This document shows, in pieces, positions 7,287-16,233 of a DNA stretch of 64,000 nt (positions within the stretch are counted from its first letter, which is position 1; each line of letters starts with the position of its first letter). Source of the DNA: Desulfovibrio sp. (GTDB lineage: Bacteria > Desulfobacterota > Desulfovibrionia > Desulfovibrionales > Desulfovibrionaceae); NCBI GenBank assembly GCA_031288535.1, contig JAITRF010000034.1, positions 1 through 64,000 of the forward strand, read 5' to 3'. The notes under the pieces were generated by a model. That model had not been told where the DNA came from. It ran no database searches and saw only the letters and a list, made by a program, of their open reading frames with translations. Both the position numbers and the translations under genes were made by a program.

Positions 7287-8420
7287 TTATCCGCCCTGTT
7301 TGCCCGAACCGAAGCCGAGGCGGCCGCGCAATATCTCCTGAAATTCATCAGCATAGATATCCAGCATTACCGCCACAAGCCCGAGGATCATCGGCCCGTA
7401 GAGCAGTCCGAACACCCCGAAAACATTGATCCCGCCCAAGATGGACATGAAGATGAAAATTACCGGCAACTTGGCCCCTCCGCGCAAAAGCACGGGACGC
7501 AAAATGCTGTCGATGCTCGTGACCAGTATGCCGCACCACAGGGCAAGAAAAAGGGCGCTCTTCCATTCCCCCATGATCAATAGCACGATGACCGCCGGTC
7601 CCCACACCAAACCGGTGCCGACGACTGGCACGAAGGCGGCGAAAACCATGACCGCGCCCCAGAAAAGGGCGGGAATGCCCACGAAGGCGAACCCCATCCC
7701 CCCGGCCACCCCCTGCAGGACGGCCACGGAAAACCCGCCCACCAGGACCGAGCGCGATATCTTGCGCAGACTCTCCATGACCACCTCGGTCTGGGCGGAC
7801 TTCAAAGGGAGAAGATAGGCCATGCGCCGGACCAGGGCCTCTCCGTCAATGAACAAAAAAAACATGATCAGCAGCACCAGCAGCAGATTCCCGAAAAACA
7901 ACAGCGTGTTGCCGACCAGGGACGTGGCGTGGCGCAGGAGGAACTGACCCGCCTGGCTGGACAGGCTGGTGAGGTTCTGCCTTATGTCCTCGGCGGTGAT
8001 GGTGAATTCCGGGACATACTCCTGCACGCGCAGCAGAAACGGCTCGATATGCGTTTTCAGGACTTCGCTCCAGTGCGCCCCGCCCAGCCATTGGTTCATG
8101 GCGCCGATGCTGCTCTTGGCCTGGGGGACAAACCCGGCCACAAACAGCCAGACCAGGGCGGCGATCAGCAGGGTTATGCAGGACAGCACGATCAGGGCCG
8201 CCGGGATCCGCCTGCCCCGGGTCAGCGCGAGACAGCGGCGGTAGATGGGAAAACTGATGGCCGTAAACACGCAGGCCAGGATGATGCTGTGCAGAAACGG
8301 CCGCATCAGGCAAAAGAGAAGATAGAAGGAAAACAAAAGAAGGACGAGGAAAAAGCGGAAAAAAATATTGTTCCCCTCCGGGGGCATGCCCTGGCCGGAA
8401 AGGGGCGCGCCCGGACTCAC
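7287..8420 (-). CDS. AI-2E family transporter-like membrane protein
   Basis: 377 residues with about eight membrane segments, starting with FFRFFLVLLLFSFYLL. A central soluble loop of about 100 residues contains EFTITAEDIRQNL. Further segments GNLLLVLLIMFFLFIDGEAL and FGVFGLLYGPMILGLVAVML give the typical layout of the AI-2E/PerM (UPF0118) family. Members export autoinducer-2 or act as ion antiporters, so the substrate cannot be assigned. The GTG start overlaps the mazG stop by four bases (GTGA) after a GGGGAGG site. Last gene of a cvpA-mazG-AI-2E operon. Confidence 0.85.
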   Translation of the reverse strand: MSPGAPLSGQGMPPEGNNIFFRFFLVLLLFSFYLLFCLMRPFLHSIILACVFTAISFPIYRRCLALTRGRRIPAALIVLSCITLLIAALVWLFVAGFVPQAKSSIGAMNQWLGGAHWSEVLKTHIEPFLLRVQEYVPEFTITAEDIRQNLTSLSSQAGQFLLRHATSLVGNTLLFFGNLLLVLLIMFFLFIDGEALVRRMAYLLPLKSAQTEVVMESLRKISRSVLVGGFSVAVLQGVAGGMGFAFVGIPALFWGAVMVFAAFVPVVGTGLVWGPAVIVLLIMGEWKSALFLALWCGILVTSIDSILRPVLLRGGAKLPVIFIFMSILGGINVFGVFGLLYGPMILGLVAVMLDIYADEFQEILRGRLGFGSGKQGG

Positions 8421-9226
8421 CTCCCCTCCCCGTTTTTCTCGCCGCTCTTGGCCAGATCCCAGAGGGCGTTTTTTTCCTCCATGCCGAGTTCCGCGAATTC
8501 CCGCCCATTTTTGCCGGCAGCTTGCTCCATGAGGGAAAAACGCCTGAGAAAACGTTGCGCGGAAGCGTCCAGGGCGGCGCTCGCCTTGATCCCCTTGCGT
8601 CTGCCCAGTTCCACCAGGGTAAAAATAACGTCCCCAAGCTCACGCTCCTGAGCGGCTTTATCCTCCGAAGCAAAAGCGTCCAGAAGCTCCAGCCACTCGG
8701 CCTCGACCTGCTGCTCCACGTCGGAATCGCTCTCCCAGGTGAACCCGGCCCCGGCCGCCTTGGAGTGGATGCGATAGGCCTTGAGCAGGGGAGGAAGGCT
8801 TTCCGGAAGACCGGCGAACACCCCGGCCGGTTTTTCACGATCCCCGGCCTTTTCGGAACGCTTTATCTCCTCCCAGGCCGCGAGCAGTTCTTCCCGCGAC
8901 CCGAACGCGGCATCGGAAAAGACATGGGGGTGGCGGCGGATCATTTTGAGCCTGCTGCCCTCCAGCACCTCGGAGAGGCCGAATTCGCCCTTCTCTTCAT
9001 AGAGGGCGCTGATAAAGAGGAGCAAAAAGAACACGTCGCCCAGCTCGTCCGCCGCCGCCGCGCTTTCTCCGCGCCTGATCGCCGCCGCAAGCTCGTGGGC
9101 TTCCTCGATAACGTATTCGCACAGGCTCTCCGGGCTCTGTTCCCGATCCCAGGGGCAGCCCTCCGGAGATAAAAGCTTGTCTATAACATCCCGCAATGCG
9201 GATAATTTTTCAACAGCGGCGTTCAC
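8417..9226 (-). CDS. mazG: Nucleoside triphosphate pyrophosphohydrolase MazG
   Basis: 269 residues, close to the usual size of about 263. MazG hydrolyses (d)NTPs to the monophosphate and pyrophosphate and limits damaged nucleotides. The N-terminal domain shows GCPWDREQSPESL, the acidic metal-binding helix YVIEEAHELAAAI and ADELGDVFF. The second MazG domain contains EWLELLDAF and ERELGDVIFTLVELGR, so both repeats are present. The start ATG lies 26 bases after cvpA, and its end overlaps the next gene. Confidence 0.92.
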   Translation of the reverse strand: MNAAVEKLSALRDVIDKLLSPEGCPWDREQSPESLCEYVIEEAHELAAAIRRGESAAAADELGDVFFLLLFISALYEEKGEFGLSEVLEGSRLKMIRRHPHVFSDAAFGSREELLAAWEEIKRSEKAGDREKPAGVFAGLPESLPPLLKAYRIHSKAAGAGFTWESDSDVEQQVEAEWLELLDAFASEDKAAQERELGDVIFTLVELGRRKGIKASAALDASAQRFLRRFSLMEQAAGKNGREFAELGMEEKNALWDLAKSGEKNGEGR

Positions 9227-9252
9227 GGCATGTCACCCCGGGCGGGAAGCGG

Positions 9253-9720
9253 CTATACGGCAAAGGAAGGCAGAAGCGAACGGGCGAAAACCACCAGAAA
9301 ATCCAGATGGGCGGCCAGGACGGATTTCTTCAGAAAGGGGGAATCCGGCACAAAGCGCTGCATGAGGGCAATGGCCACGGCGCAGACGAAAACACCCTTG
9401 CACAGGCCGATCAGGGCGCCGAAGAGGCTGTCCAGCCTGGCATTCGGGCTGAATACCCGGCGGGCCACAAGCGAACATAAAAAAACCACAATCATGGCCG
9501 CAACGAAAATAATGACGTAGGAAAGCCCGGCGGCCCACCCCGGGTCGGCTATGACCCCGTCGAACTGGGGCGAAACCGTGGGATAGAAACGCCCGGCCAG
9601 GAAAAAGCCAAGAAATATTCCGGCCAGACCGGCCACCTCGCCGATAAGGCCGCGCAACATCCCGCGCACAAGAAACAGAAGCAGCAGAATGCCAAGCCCG
9701 ATATCCAGAATGCTGATCAC
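9253..9720 (-). CDS. cvpA: CvpA family membrane protein
   Basis: 155 residues, hydrophobic, with four predicted membrane segments starting at ISILDIGLGILLLLFLVRGM. The motif LRGLIGEVAGLAGIFLGFFL is characteristic of the CvpA (colicin V production) family. The start is a GTG five bases after a perfect AGGAGG; longer in-frame versions lack a ribosome site. The molecular role of the family is not settled; it is linked to envelope homeostasis. First gene of the cvpA-mazG-AI-2E operon. Confidence 0.85.
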   Translation of the reverse strand: MISILDIGLGILLLLFLVRGMLRGLIGEVAGLAGIFLGFFLAGRFYPTVSPQFDGVIADPGWAAGLSYVIIFVAAMIVVFLCSLVARRVFSPNARLDSLFGALIGLCKGVFVCAVAIALMQRFVPDSPFLKKSVLAAHLDFLVVFARSLLPSFAV

Positions 9721-9919
9721 AAAAACCTCCTCACAAACCCGGCCTGGATGCCGTACGCCGGATATCTTCAGCAATATGGCCGCTGTTGTCAATGGGAATT
9801 GTCGACGGGAATTTTCGGCGGAAATTTGCAATTCCCCGCAAAGCGTGCTATGCTGGCAAAGCGACAAGGCGCAGAAGGCGCAAAAATCCTGAAGCCAGTA
9901 CCGTATCGAGATTTTTTGC

Positions 9920-9953
9920 TTGACCTCGGCCGTGGCAAGTGTATATTATATAC
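9920..9953 (+). promoter_or_regulatory. Sigma-70 promoter with overlapping palindrome, upstream of the CoA-transferase operon
   Basis: TTGACC, a 16-base spacer and TATATT. The -10 box lies inside the perfect palindrome GTATATTATATAC (9941-9953), a possible operator. The predicted transcript would have a leader of about 365 bases before the CoA-transferase ATG at 10321. Confidence 0.5.
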
Positions 9954-10320
9954 AAATGTTCAAGGCCGACGGATGAGCTGAGAAAAAGCAACGGGACAGG
10001 CATGAGCTATCTTGTATTTTCCGCAAAAAACCTGTTGACTCCATGCGCTTTGCCGCAACGCCGCGCCCGCATCGCCCGGCGAAGAAATTACCGTCAAGCG
10101 ACGCCTTGAACCGATGTCGCCGTCAGAAATCACCATGCATACCCTGACGGATCCGCAGGGGCGACGCCGCGGGGCGATTTGGCGCGACGTTTCGCATTTC
10201 AGGCGCCTGGTTGCCTTAATCTCCCTACAGACTGCCCGGTTGAAAGGACGAGGGGCATAGCGGCTCGCGACTTTCGGTCCGTGGCTTGACAACCCGTTAA
10301 ATCCTTATCAGGAGTGGATC
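9954..10320 (+). other. Long untranslated leader before the CoA-transferase gene
   Basis: This completes the 600-base gap 9721-10320. No recognised riboswitch class or substantial gene is visible. A 34-codon frame begins at the ATG at 10002 but has only a weak ribosome site. The CoA-transferase start is preceded by CAGGAGTGGATC, a good ribosome site. Confidence 0.35.
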
Positions 10321-11868
10321 ATGGTCAAATTTATCAGTCTTGAGGAAGCCGCGGCCCTAGTGAAGGACAACGACACCCTGGCGACGGAAGGATTCGTTGG
10401 CAACGCTTTCCCCGAACAACTGGCCGTCGCCCTGAAGGAGCGTTTTCTTAAAACCGGCTCCCCCAAAGGCCTTACCCTCGTGTATGCCGCCGGGCAGGGC
10501 AGGGGCGCGGGAACGGGACTTGACCATCTGGGGCATGAAGGACTTCTCAGGCGGATCATCGCCGGCCACTACAATCTCAGCCCTTCGCTCGGAAAATTGA
10601 TTTCCGGGGACAAAGTCGAGGCCTACAACCTGCCTCAGGGCACCATCTCGCAGTTGTACCGCGATACGGCCGCCGGCAAAATCGGCACCATCACCCACGT
10701 CGGCCTCAAAACCTTTGTGGATCCGCGCCTGGACGGGGGCAAGCTCAATTCCAAGACCACGGAAGACATAGTGGAAGTCGTCAATGTCAGCGGGCACGAA
10801 CTGCTCCTGTACAAGGCCATCCCCCTGAACGTCTGCTTCCTGCGCGCCAGCTTCTCCGATGAGAAGGGCAACATTTCCCTGGAAAGGGAAAGCGTGAACT
10901 TGAACGGGCTCTCCATCGCCCAGGCGGTGAAAAGAAACGGCGGCACGGTCATCGTCCAGGTCGGCCAGATCGTGAAAAACGGCACGCTCAAAGCCAAGGC
11001 CGTGAGCATTCCCGGCATCTGCGTCGACGCGGTGGTAGAGGTGCCCTTCGAGCAGATAACCGAAACGCCCGCAAGCATGGTCGACGTCTATGCCGGTTCG
11101 CGCCGCATTCCGACCAGTTCCCTCCCCCCCCTGCCCCTGGACGAGCGGAAAATCATCGGCCGGCGCGCGGCCTTTGAACTTGAACCCAACTCCATAGTCA
11201 ACCTGGGCATAGGCATGCCGGAATCCGTGGCCATGGTGGCCAACGAGGAAGGCATCGGCGACTATATGACCCTGACCGTGGAAGCCGGGCCCGTGGGCGG
11301 AGTACCCGCCGGAGGCATGCACTTCGGCGCCTCGGTCAATCCGGAATGCATCCTGGATCAGGCCTACCAGTTCGACTTCTATGACGGCGGCGGCCTGGAC
11401 CTCGCCTATCTCGGCCTTGCCGAATGCGACGAAAAAGGCAACATCAACGTCAGCAAAATGGGCCCGCGCGTCACCGGCTGCGGAGGCTTCATCAACATCA
11501 CCCAGAACGCCAAACGCCTCTTCTACTGCGGCACCTTTACCGCCAAAGGCCTGAAAATAAAGGCCGACAACGGCAAGTTGGTCATCGTCCAGGAAGGCGA
11601 GGTAAAAAAATTCCTGAAGAAGGTCGGACACGTGACCTTCAGCGGCGAATACGCCGCCGCAATCGGCCAGCAGGTGCGCTACATAACCGAACGCGCCGTG
11701 TTCGAACTGAAAAAGGACGGCCTGCACCTCATCGAGATCGCGCCGGGCATCGACATTGAAAAAGACATCCTGAACCAGATGGAGTTCAAACCGATCATCA
11801 AAGGCACTCCGGAGCTGATGGACGCCCGAATTTTCAAGGACGCCGTCATAGGGCTCGATAAAAAATAA
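10321..11868 (+). CDS. Class I (OXCT-type) acyl-CoA:acetate/propionate CoA-transferase
   Basis: 515 residues, a fused alpha-beta class I CoA-transferase. These enzymes move CoA from acetyl- or propionyl-CoA to another carboxylate through a glutamyl-CoA intermediate. The catalytic Glu is E321 in the motif TLTVEAGPVGGVP. The alpha half has LVYAAGQGRGAGTGLDHL, and the beta half has AYLGLAECDEKGNINVSKMG and GCGGFINITQNAKRLFYCGT. Length and motifs fit the propionate CoA-transferase (pct) group; the acyl substrate cannot be read from sequence. It is followed by an enoyl-CoA hydratase, two transporters and fixABCX-type genes, so it probably activates an imported carboxylic acid without using ATP. 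Confidence 0.88.
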   Translation: MVKFISLEEAAALVKDNDTLATEGFVGNAFPEQLAVALKERFLKTGSPKGLTLVYAAGQGRGAGTGLDHLGHEGLLRRIIAGHYNLSPSLGKLISGDKVEAYNLPQGTISQLYRDTAAGKIGTITHVGLKTFVDPRLDGGKLNSKTTEDIVEVVNVSGHELLLYKAIPLNVCFLRASFSDEKGNISLERESVNLNGLSIAQAVKRNGGTVIVQVGQIVKNGTLKAKAVSIPGICVDAVVEVPFEQITETPASMVDVYAGSRRIPTSSLPPLPLDERKIIGRRAAFELEPNSIVNLGIGMPESVAMVANEEGIGDYMTLTVEAGPVGGVPAGGMHFGASVNPECILDQAYQFDFYDGGGLDLAYLGLAECDEKGNINVSKMGPRVTGCGGFINITQNAKRLFYCGTFTAKGLKIKADNGKLVIVQEGEVKKFLKKVGHVTFSGEYAAAIGQQVRYITERAVFELKKDGLHLIEIAPGIDIEKDILNQMEFKPIIKGTPELMDARIFKDAVIGLDKK

Positions 11869-11876
11869 GCCACCCA

Positions 11877-11919
11877 GGCGCCCTCCCTCCCCCCGGGAAC
11901 GGAGGGCGCCAAATTTTTC
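11877..11919 (+). terminator. Rho-independent terminator or attenuator after the CoA-transferase gene
   Basis: A perfect 10-bp stem GGCGCCCTCC / GGAGGGCGCC with a 14-base loop, followed by AAATTTTT. It lies only 58 bases before the next gene of the same apparent cluster, so it may reduce rather than abolish readthrough. Confidence 0.65.
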
Positions 11920-11976
11920 CCGCCACGCGGCAGGTTACGAATTTCCCGTTAACCCCCAACAGTGAAGGAGAGAAAC

Positions 11977-12756
11977 ATGGCCTACGAGAACCTGCTTTTC
12001 GAAGTTGAAGGCAAGGTAGCCCTGATCACCATGAACAGGCCGAAAGCCCTCAACGCCCTGAACAACGCCCTTCTCACGGACCTGAACAACGCTTTGAGCG
12101 AAGTGGCCGGAAACGATCAGATCAAAGGCGCCATCATCACCGGCGCCGGCGAAAAGTCCTTCGTGGCGGGCGCGGACATCAGCCAGATGGCCTCATACAC
12201 CCCAGACGAGAGCCGGGTCTACATGGCCTTCGCCCAACAGATTTTCAACCGCATCGAGGCTATTGAAAAACCGATCATGGCGGCTGTGAACGGCTTTGCC
12301 CTCGGCGGCGGCAACGAGCTGTGCATGGCCTGCGATTTCCGCTATGCCAGCGAAACGGCGGTCTTCGGCCAGCCCGAAGTCAACCTCGGCATCATGCCCG
12401 GATTCGGCGGCAGCCAGCGTCTGCCCCGGCTCGTGAACCCCGGCATCGCCAAAGAACTGCTCTTGTCCGGCCGCAACGTGAAGGCGGACGAGGCCCTGAA
12501 AATCGGCCTGGTAAGCAAAGTCTGCGCGCCTGCCGACCTCATCCCGGAAGCCAAGAAAATCATGGCCACCATCGTCTCCAAGCCCGCGCACTCCCTGCGT
12601 TACTGCAAGGTCTCCGTAAACCGCGGCATGGACACGGACATCTACAAGGCCATCGGACTGGAACTCGAACTCATTTCTCTTTGCTTCTCCTACGAAGATC
12701 AGAAAGAAGGCATGAAAGCCTTCCTGGAAAAACGTCCCGCGCAGTTCAAGAGCTGA
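11977..12756 (+). CDS. Enoyl-CoA hydratase / 3-hydroxyacyl-CoA dehydratase (crotonase family)
   Basis: 259 residues, the standard crotonase length. The catalytic glutamates align with E114 (GGGNELCMACDFR) and E134 (GQPEVNLGIMPGFGG); the oxyanion-hole region is KSFVAGADI. Having both glutamates favours a true hydratase interconverting crotonyl-CoA-type enoyl-CoAs and 3-hydroxyacyl-CoAs. The ATG at 11977 follows AAGGAG and is preferred to the in-frame GTG at 11962. It sits between a CoA-transferase and transport/ETF genes, which suggests catabolism or reduction of a short hydroxy or unsaturated acid. Crotonobetainyl-CoA hydratase (CaiD-like) is an alternative. Confidence 0.88.
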   Translation: MAYENLLFEVEGKVALITMNRPKALNALNNALLTDLNNALSEVAGNDQIKGAIITGAGEKSFVAGADISQMASYTPDESRVYMAFAQQIFNRIEAIEKPIMAAVNGFALGGGNELCMACDFRYASETAVFGQPEVNLGIMPGFGGSQRLPRLVNPGIAKELLLSGRNVKADEALKIGLVSKVCAPADLIPEAKKIMATIVSKPAHSLRYCKVSVNRGMDTDIYKAIGLELELISLCFSYEDQKEGMKAFLEKRPAQFKS

Positions 12757-12855
12757 ACGGAGAACGGCGGACTTTACACCGGCCCGGCGCGAAATCGCTA
12801 CGGCCGGTTTGCCTTGCCCTGCGCCGGAGCTTCTCCGGCGCGGTCGGGGCGGGTT

Positions 12856-12915
12856 AAGGATCTGCACGGCAAATCCTTGCGGAGCGGTTCGACATTTTCA
12901 AAGTCAACCCGCTCC
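12856..12915 (+). repeat. Two hairpins, partial member of the composite intergenic repeat family
   Basis: An AAGGAT / ATCCTT hairpin (12856-12878) is followed by an imperfect hairpin with GGAGCGG / CCGCTCC ends (12881-12915). The order resembles the fuller copies at 34192-34316 and 46000-46090. It lies in the 240-base gap between the hydratase and the GntP-type transporter, and no gene is seen there. Confidence 0.5.
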
Positions 12916-12996
12916 ATCTGATGGAAACGAAGGGAGCGGCGCGTCCGTTCCGCCGCATGTGCGGCCCGTCAACCTTGTAACTCTGGAGATGAGACT

Positions 12997-14391
12997 ATGG
13001 TTATTGGTATTATAGGCTCTCTTATCCTGTTGACGATCATCGCCTACAGGGGGCTTTCGGTCATACTCTTCGCCCCTGTGTGCGCCCTGCTCGCCTGCAT
13101 CACGGCGGGCTGGCCGCTGCTGCCCTCCTACACGGAAATCTTCATGACCAGAGGCGTTATTTACGTCAAGAACTTCTTCCCCATATTCCTGCTGGGGGCC
13201 GTGTTCGGCAAGATTATGGAAGAAAGCGGCTGCGCGCGCTCCATAGCCAAACTCTTCGCCGAAAAACTCGGTTCCAAGCACGCCTGCGTGGCCGTGGCCC
13301 TGACCACCGCCGTGCTCACTTACGGCGGCATCAGCATGTTTGTGGCGCCCTTTGCCGTGTATCCGTTCGCCTACGCCCTGTTCAAGGACGCCGGAATTCC
13401 CCGCCGCCTCATCCCCGGCTCCATCTGCATAGGCACCTTTACCTTCGCCATGACCTGCATGCCCGGCTCCCCGCAAATCCAGAACATGATTCCGGCCAAC
13501 TACTTCGGCACCACGCTCTTCGCGGCCCCGGTGTTCGGCATCTGCGGAACCATAATACTGGCCGGCGCATCCATGCTCTGGATAGGCTGGCGCCAGAAGT
13601 CCCTTATGCACGAGGGCTTCGGAGAGCTGGATCTGCGTTCCACCACGGACTTTGACGACGGCGTGCCCCTGCCCAACCCCTGGCTGGCCATGATCCCGCT
13701 GTTCGTAGTGCTGGCCGGCAACGTCATCCTGACCTTCTTCGTCATCAACACCTGGGACAACGCCATCATGGCCTCGGTGCCCAAACAGCCCCTCGGCCTG
13801 AGCAAGATCCCGGTGGCCAACTGGGCATTGTTGATCTCACTGGTCGCCTCGATCCTGGTGGCCATAGGCATAAGCTGGAAGCAGTTCTCGGCCCGCAAAA
13901 ACCTTGGCGCCACCTTAAACGCCGGGGCGATCGGCTCTCTGCTCGCGATCATGAACACGGCTTCCGAGGTCGGTTACGGCAACGTGGTCAGCTCCCTGCC
14001 CGGCTTTGAATCCGTCAAGCAGTTTCTGATGGGCATCAATTTCGGCGGCAGCCCCTTGATGTCCGAGTTCGTTACTGTTAACGTACTCGCCGGCGTGACC
14101 GGCTCCGCCTCGGGCGGCATGAGCATAGCCCTGGAAGCCATGGGCAAGACTTTCCTCGAGTGGGGCGCCACGGTCGGTGTAGGACCCGATCTGCTGCACC
14201 GGGTCGCGGCCATGGCCTCCGGCGGTCTGGACTCCCTGCCGCACAACGGCGCCATCATCACACTCATGGCCATCACCGGCATGACCCACCGCCAGTCCTA
14301 TCCCGACTGCGGCATGGTTTCGGTCGTGATGCCCATAGTGGTTACCTTCATTCTGGTGATTATCTGGACCCTGTTCGGATTCACCTCGTAA
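12997..14391 (+). CDS. GntP-family permease (carboxylate:H+ symporter type)
   Basis: 464 residues with about 11-12 membrane segments. Starting sequence MVIGIIGSLILLTIIAYRG, then LTYGGISMFVAPFAVYPFAY and a late SGGLDSLPHNGAIITLMAIT, are typical of GntP/gluconate-type and related carboxylate symporters. The ATG follows CTGGAGATGAGACT. Given the CoA-transferase upstream, a short-chain (hydroxy)carboxylate is a more likely substrate than gluconate; this is inference. Confidence 0.8.
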   Translation: MVIGIIGSLILLTIIAYRGLSVILFAPVCALLACITAGWPLLPSYTEIFMTRGVIYVKNFFPIFLLGAVFGKIMEESGCARSIAKLFAEKLGSKHACVAVALTTAVLTYGGISMFVAPFAVYPFAYALFKDAGIPRRLIPGSICIGTFTFAMTCMPGSPQIQNMIPANYFGTTLFAAPVFGICGTIILAGASMLWIGWRQKSLMHEGFGELDLRSTTDFDDGVPLPNPWLAMIPLFVVLAGNVILTFFVINTWDNAIMASVPKQPLGLSKIPVANWALLISLVASILVAIGISWKQFSARKNLGATLNAGAIGSLLAIMNTASEVGYGNVVSSLPGFESVKQFLMGINFGGSPLMSEFVTVNVLAGVTGSASGGMSIALEAMGKTFLEWGATVGVGPDLLHRVAAMASGGLDSLPHNGAIITLMAITGMTHRQSYPDCGMVSVVMPIVVTFILVIIWTLFGFTS

Positions 14392-14438
14392 ACCGGTTCC
14401 TCAGGCTGGCGTCATGCCGGTCGCGGAATGACATCTCA

Positions 14439-14477
14439 CAGAGCGGTTTAACATCGGAAAATGTATAAACCGCTCTG
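14439..14477. terminator. 12-bp perfect hairpin after the GntP-type gene
   Basis: CAGAGCGGTTTA / TAAACCGCTCTG with a 15-base loop, 47 bases after the stop codon. The same stem core (GAGCGGTTTA) ends the dctP gene at 32166-32200. There is no U-tract, so it may act as an mRNA-protecting or bidirectional hairpin rather than a classical terminator. Confidence 0.5.
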
Positions 14478-14679
14478 AGTAAGTGTTACAGCGTACCAGG
14501 GCCGTTTGCGCCGGGGCCGGGTCCCGGCGGAAAAGGCCCGGCCGAAATTTCCCGGCGGCAAGCCGCGCCATGCGGGGAGTGTCGGAAAGAGCCGCGCGGG
14601 CCGGGGAACCCCCTTCCCGAAACCACGCCGTTTCGACGCCGGAAACCGGAAGGGCACTTTTAACATAAGGATACGGAAG

Positions 14680-16179
14680 ATGTTTTTTGCGAAAACAGTC
14701 GGCGCCAAGCCCCATGTCCCCACCAAGACACTTTCGTCCGCGCTTTTGTGCCTGACGGCGGTCCTCATGCTTGTTCTGCCGGAGACGGGTTTGTGCGCGG
14801 GCCACCTGCACGAGGCCAGCGAAAAACTCGGCACCCAACTCTCGGTATTATGGGTTGCCCCCTTTGTCTGCATGCTGCTCTCCATCGCGATATTTCCCCT
14901 GACCGCGCCCCATTTCTGGGAACACAACTTCGGCAAGGTGGCCGTGTTCTGGGGTCTGGCCTTCCTTGTACCCTTCGCCCTCGTCTTCGGCCCGTCCCTC
15001 GCTCTTTACGAATTTCTGCACGCCATGCTTCTGGAATACTTCCCCTTCATCATCCTGCTCCTGGCGCTGTTTACCGTGGCCGGGGGCATACGCCTCAAGG
15101 GGACGCTCGCGGGTTCGCCCCCGGTGAACACCGCTATTCTGGCCATAGGGACATTTCTGGCGAGCTGGATGGGCACAACCGGCGCGGCCATGCTTCTGAT
15201 CCGCCCCCTGCTGCGGGCCAACGCCCACCGCAAATACCGGGTGCACAGCGTGGTCTTTTTCATCTTCCTGGTGGCCAACATCGGCGGTTCGCTCACCCCT
15301 CTCGGGGATCCGCCCCTTTTCCTGGGTTTTCTGCAGGGTGTGGACTTTTTCTGGACTTTGACGCACCTTTTCCCGTCTACCCTGCTTGCCGCCTGCATCC
15401 TGCTCGCGCTGTTCTTCGCCGTCGACACGGTTCTGTTCGCCAAAGAGGGACGCCCGGCGGCCCCGAACGCATCGGGAGGGGAAAAACTCGGCCTGGACGG
15501 AAAGGTCAATTTTCCGCTGCTGGCCTGCATAGTGCTGCTGGTGCTCATAAGCGGCATATGGAACCCGCATGTGGATTTCACGTTTTACGAGATACGCGTG
15601 GAGCTGCAAAACGTCCTGCGGGACCTGCTGCTTCTGTGCGTGGCCTTTGCCTCGTGGAAAATCACCTCGCAAGAATGCCGCAGACTCAACGAATTCACCT
15701 GGGGACCGATTAAGGAAGTGGCCAAACTCTTCCTCGGCATCTTCATAAGCATGATCCCGGCTCTGGCCATCCTGAAGGCCGGCAGCCACGGAGCCCTGGC
15801 AAGCCTCATCAGCATGGTGAGCGACAACGGACAGCCCATCAACGCCATGTTTTTCTGGCTCACCGGCGCGCTTTCAAGCTTCCTTGACAACGCCCCGACC
15901 TATCTGGTATTTTTTAATACGGCCGGCGGACTCTCCGGAGTAAACCCGGAAATGTTCGCCCAACAACTCATGGGGCCGTGGGCGCCTACTCTTGCAGCCG
16001 TTTCCTCGGGGGCGGTCTTTATGGGGGCGAACTCCTACATAGGCAACGCTCCGAATTTTATGGTGCGCTCCATCGCGGAAGAACTCGGCGTAAAGATGCC
16101 CAGCTTCTTCGGCTACATGGCATGGTCGGTGGGGATTCTCATTCCGGTGTTCATCCTGCTGACTTTTATCTTTTTCTAA
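14680..16179 (+). CDS. Sodium:proton antiporter / CitMHS-type ion transporter
   Basis: 499 residues with a signal-like first segment and about 12 further membrane spans. The motifs MGTTGAAMLLIRPLLRAN, VANIGGSLTPLGDPPLFLGF and SSFLDNAPTYLVFFNTAGG match the NhaD/CitM/ArsB ion-transporter superfamily, in which Asp and Thr in such loops bind the ion. The ATG at 14680 follows TAAGGATACGGAAG; the longer frame from 14506 has no membrane or signal character. Between a carboxylate symporter and etfBA, it may exchange Na+ or carry a dicarboxylate. Confidence 0.78.
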   Translation: MFFAKTVGAKPHVPTKTLSSALLCLTAVLMLVLPETGLCAGHLHEASEKLGTQLSVLWVAPFVCMLLSIAIFPLTAPHFWEHNFGKVAVFWGLAFLVPFALVFGPSLALYEFLHAMLLEYFPFIILLLALFTVAGGIRLKGTLAGSPPVNTAILAIGTFLASWMGTTGAAMLLIRPLLRANAHRKYRVHSVVFFIFLVANIGGSLTPLGDPPLFLGFLQGVDFFWTLTHLFPSTLLAACILLALFFAVDTVLFAKEGRPAAPNASGGEKLGLDGKVNFPLLACIVLLVLISGIWNPHVDFTFYEIRVELQNVLRDLLLLCVAFASWKITSQECRRLNEFTWGPIKEVAKLFLGIFISMIPALAILKAGSHGALASLISMVSDNGQPINAMFFWLTGALSSFLDNAPTYLVFFNTAGGLSGVNPEMFAQQLMGPWAPTLAAVSSGAVFMGANSYIGNAPNFMVRSIAEELGVKMPSFFGYMAWSVGILIPVFILLTFIFF

Positions 16180-16233
16180 ATTCGTGACAGGGTAAAACTT
16201 TTATCTCACCAGCTTAACCAGTATGAGGAAGCT

